NCBI RefSeq assembly: GCF_029227915.1
Contig: NC_079885.1
Span: 26,787,001 to 26,851,000 of the forward strand
DNA from: Hydractinia symbiolongicarpus
Taxonomy: Eukaryota; Cnidaria; Hydrozoa; Anthoathecata; Hydractiniidae
Direction of reading: 5' to 3'
Length of the DNA stretch: 64,000 nucleotides
Every line of letters begins with the position of its first letter. The stretch's first letter is position 1. Below the pieces are notes generated by a model. The model had not been told where the DNA came from and ran no database searches. It worked only from the letters and a program-made list of their open reading frames with translations. Below, piece by piece: positions 62,831-64,000 of this stretch. The translations under genes were made by a program, and so were the position numbers.

Positions 62831-64000
62831 ATGTGCATGATCATCTTCTGGTAAGCAGCATCCTAGTTCATATAATATGTTTAAGTTTGTGAATTTAACA
62901 GCAACTTAGGCCAGCTGCCTAATCTTTTTTTAATTCACACCTTTTTGTGCATATATTATCAGCAATCTCTAACATTACTTGGCAGGCCTAAAAGATACAA
63001 ATGAAGCTGAGGGGAAAGGACGTAGTGTATATTTGTACGCACTTTTGCGTACGTATATGTTTATCCGCTATTCGTACGTAAAGTACTTGAGGGTTAGGGT
63101 TAGGATTCTTTTTTCATTTTTCCCTGTGTAAATATGTCATATATTACGTATGAATAGAGCTACGCACTATTAATACGCACTTTACGTACGAATAGTGGAT
63201 GAACATATATGTACGCGCCATATTAAAGTGCATGCGAATATACAGTTCCGGGAAAGGAGGGTGGCACAAAATGTATTGTGGGGATTTTAACATGAACACA
63301 GCTCTATAAATCAAAAGACATCTATCTCAAGAATGTTTTTCTTAATAGGAGAGATTATCATTCTTAAGAACATTGCCCAACTTTGTCGAGCTTACAGAAA
63401 ATTTTGGTCTCAGCATTTCAAACACCTCGTTTTTGGAATAAAATAACCAATTATATATATACGTAAAGAGATAGAAAAATGTAACCTTACATAACAGGCA
63501 GAAGAGAAAAAGATCTCTCTTTATTAGTGAGCTCTTTTTGTTGCCTTTAAGTGAAGTTGGGCTAACCTGCTGAGAAAGCGTATAAACAAAAAACATCTGT
63601 ATACGTGTGATAGACCTGCAAAAAATTAGAGACATATAGCTAGTAGTTAGCTAGGAATTCTTTACAATTCAGCAAGAGACACTAGCTAAAACTAGCCCAG
63701 AGACTGTGACAGGCACAAATAAATCTTTGTCCTGGAACATATTCTTATTACGATAGCTACGATAAACTTTTAAGCGTATAAAAAAATCATTTAAAGCAGA
63801 AAAAGACTAAAAGTTTCGCAATTACAGCTTATATATTCCAGTTTCCAGAATTTTTTTCAACCCGTTTGTAAAAGTTTGTTTTGACCCGCGAAAGTCTTTG
63901 TTTTGGCGGGAAATACAATGCACGGCGGGTAATTTTTGTATGACGTCCCGTCTAGAAAAACGCCACACACAAAGACAGGAAGAGAGATGAACGACAGTTC
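62831..64000. other. gene-free right end with inverted repeat and possible promoter
   Basis: Arms at 63048-63084 and 63178-63217 (sharing CCACTATTCGTACGTAAAGT-type text) are inverted around a spacer with GGGTTAGGGTTAGG. Near the edge, TTTGGCGGGAAA (63902-63913) is an exact E2F-type site, with TGACGTCC (63940) close by. This may be the promoter of a gene beyond the window. Confidence 0.4.

Overview
The window reads as a piece of an AT-rich invertebrate animal genome. The genes have many short introns with GT-AG borders, a Frizzled/kringle/TSP1 receptor, an animal haem peroxidase and a retinoblastoma-family gene, and between them lies a dense litter of DNA transposons, non-LTR retrotransposons and tandem repeats. 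The mix of pogo/Tigger transposases, HIRAN-like proteins and RT families is what I associate with cnidarians, possibly a hydrozoan or other medusozoan. That assignment is inference from family recognition, not proof.

Layout: (a) 1-1292 is a decayed Tigger/pogo-type transposon holding a HIRAN-like gene fragment on the minus strand next to the transposase C-terminus on the plus strand. (b) 1328-1705 is a repeat with two hammerhead-like cores on either side of a tRNA-like box A/box B unit. (c) 4623-11901 is a seven-exon gene that I could assemble in frame (540 aa): signal peptide, Frizzled CRD, kringle, TSP1, one membrane helix and a tail without a kinase. One of its introns contains about 35 copies of a 28-bp repeat. 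(d) 14651-19306 is a 20-bp minisatellite split by a 3.2-kb non-LTR retrotransposon with a restriction-like endonuclease domain. (e) 19.3-29.8 kb has no gene I can support. It holds a 375-bp tetranucleotide array, two adjacent perfect hairpins, a block present in several diverged copies, and a Tigger fossil.

(f) 29797-32456 is a transposon with 15-bp terminal inverted repeats and a 6-bp target duplication. (g) 32884-37098 is a five-exon animal haem peroxidase (581 aa) with all key haem residues. (h) 37943-40764 is a fuller two-gene transposon: a zinc-finger/HIRAN-like protein and a DDE_1 transposase transcribed divergently from a ~165-bp gap. (i) 41084-41566 is a pogo-type MITE, and 42776-43290 is a ~122-bp tandem repeat. 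(j) 45056-58558, minus strand, is a 26-exon retinoblastoma-family gene assembled in frame to 999 aa, with p107/p130-like features. (k) 61655-62830 is a 5'-truncated LINE, and 63048-63217 an inverted repeat around two telomere-like units.

The three host genes are unrelated in pathway (Wnt-type ligand reception, extracellular peroxidase chemistry, cell-cycle control). The most unusual items are the recurring HIRAN-like plus Tigger transposase pair, the kinase-less ROR-like receptor, the retrotransposon seated inside a minisatellite, and the hammerhead-like/tRNA-like repeat. All exon borders were read by eye from splice signals, phase and family similarity; no search was run.
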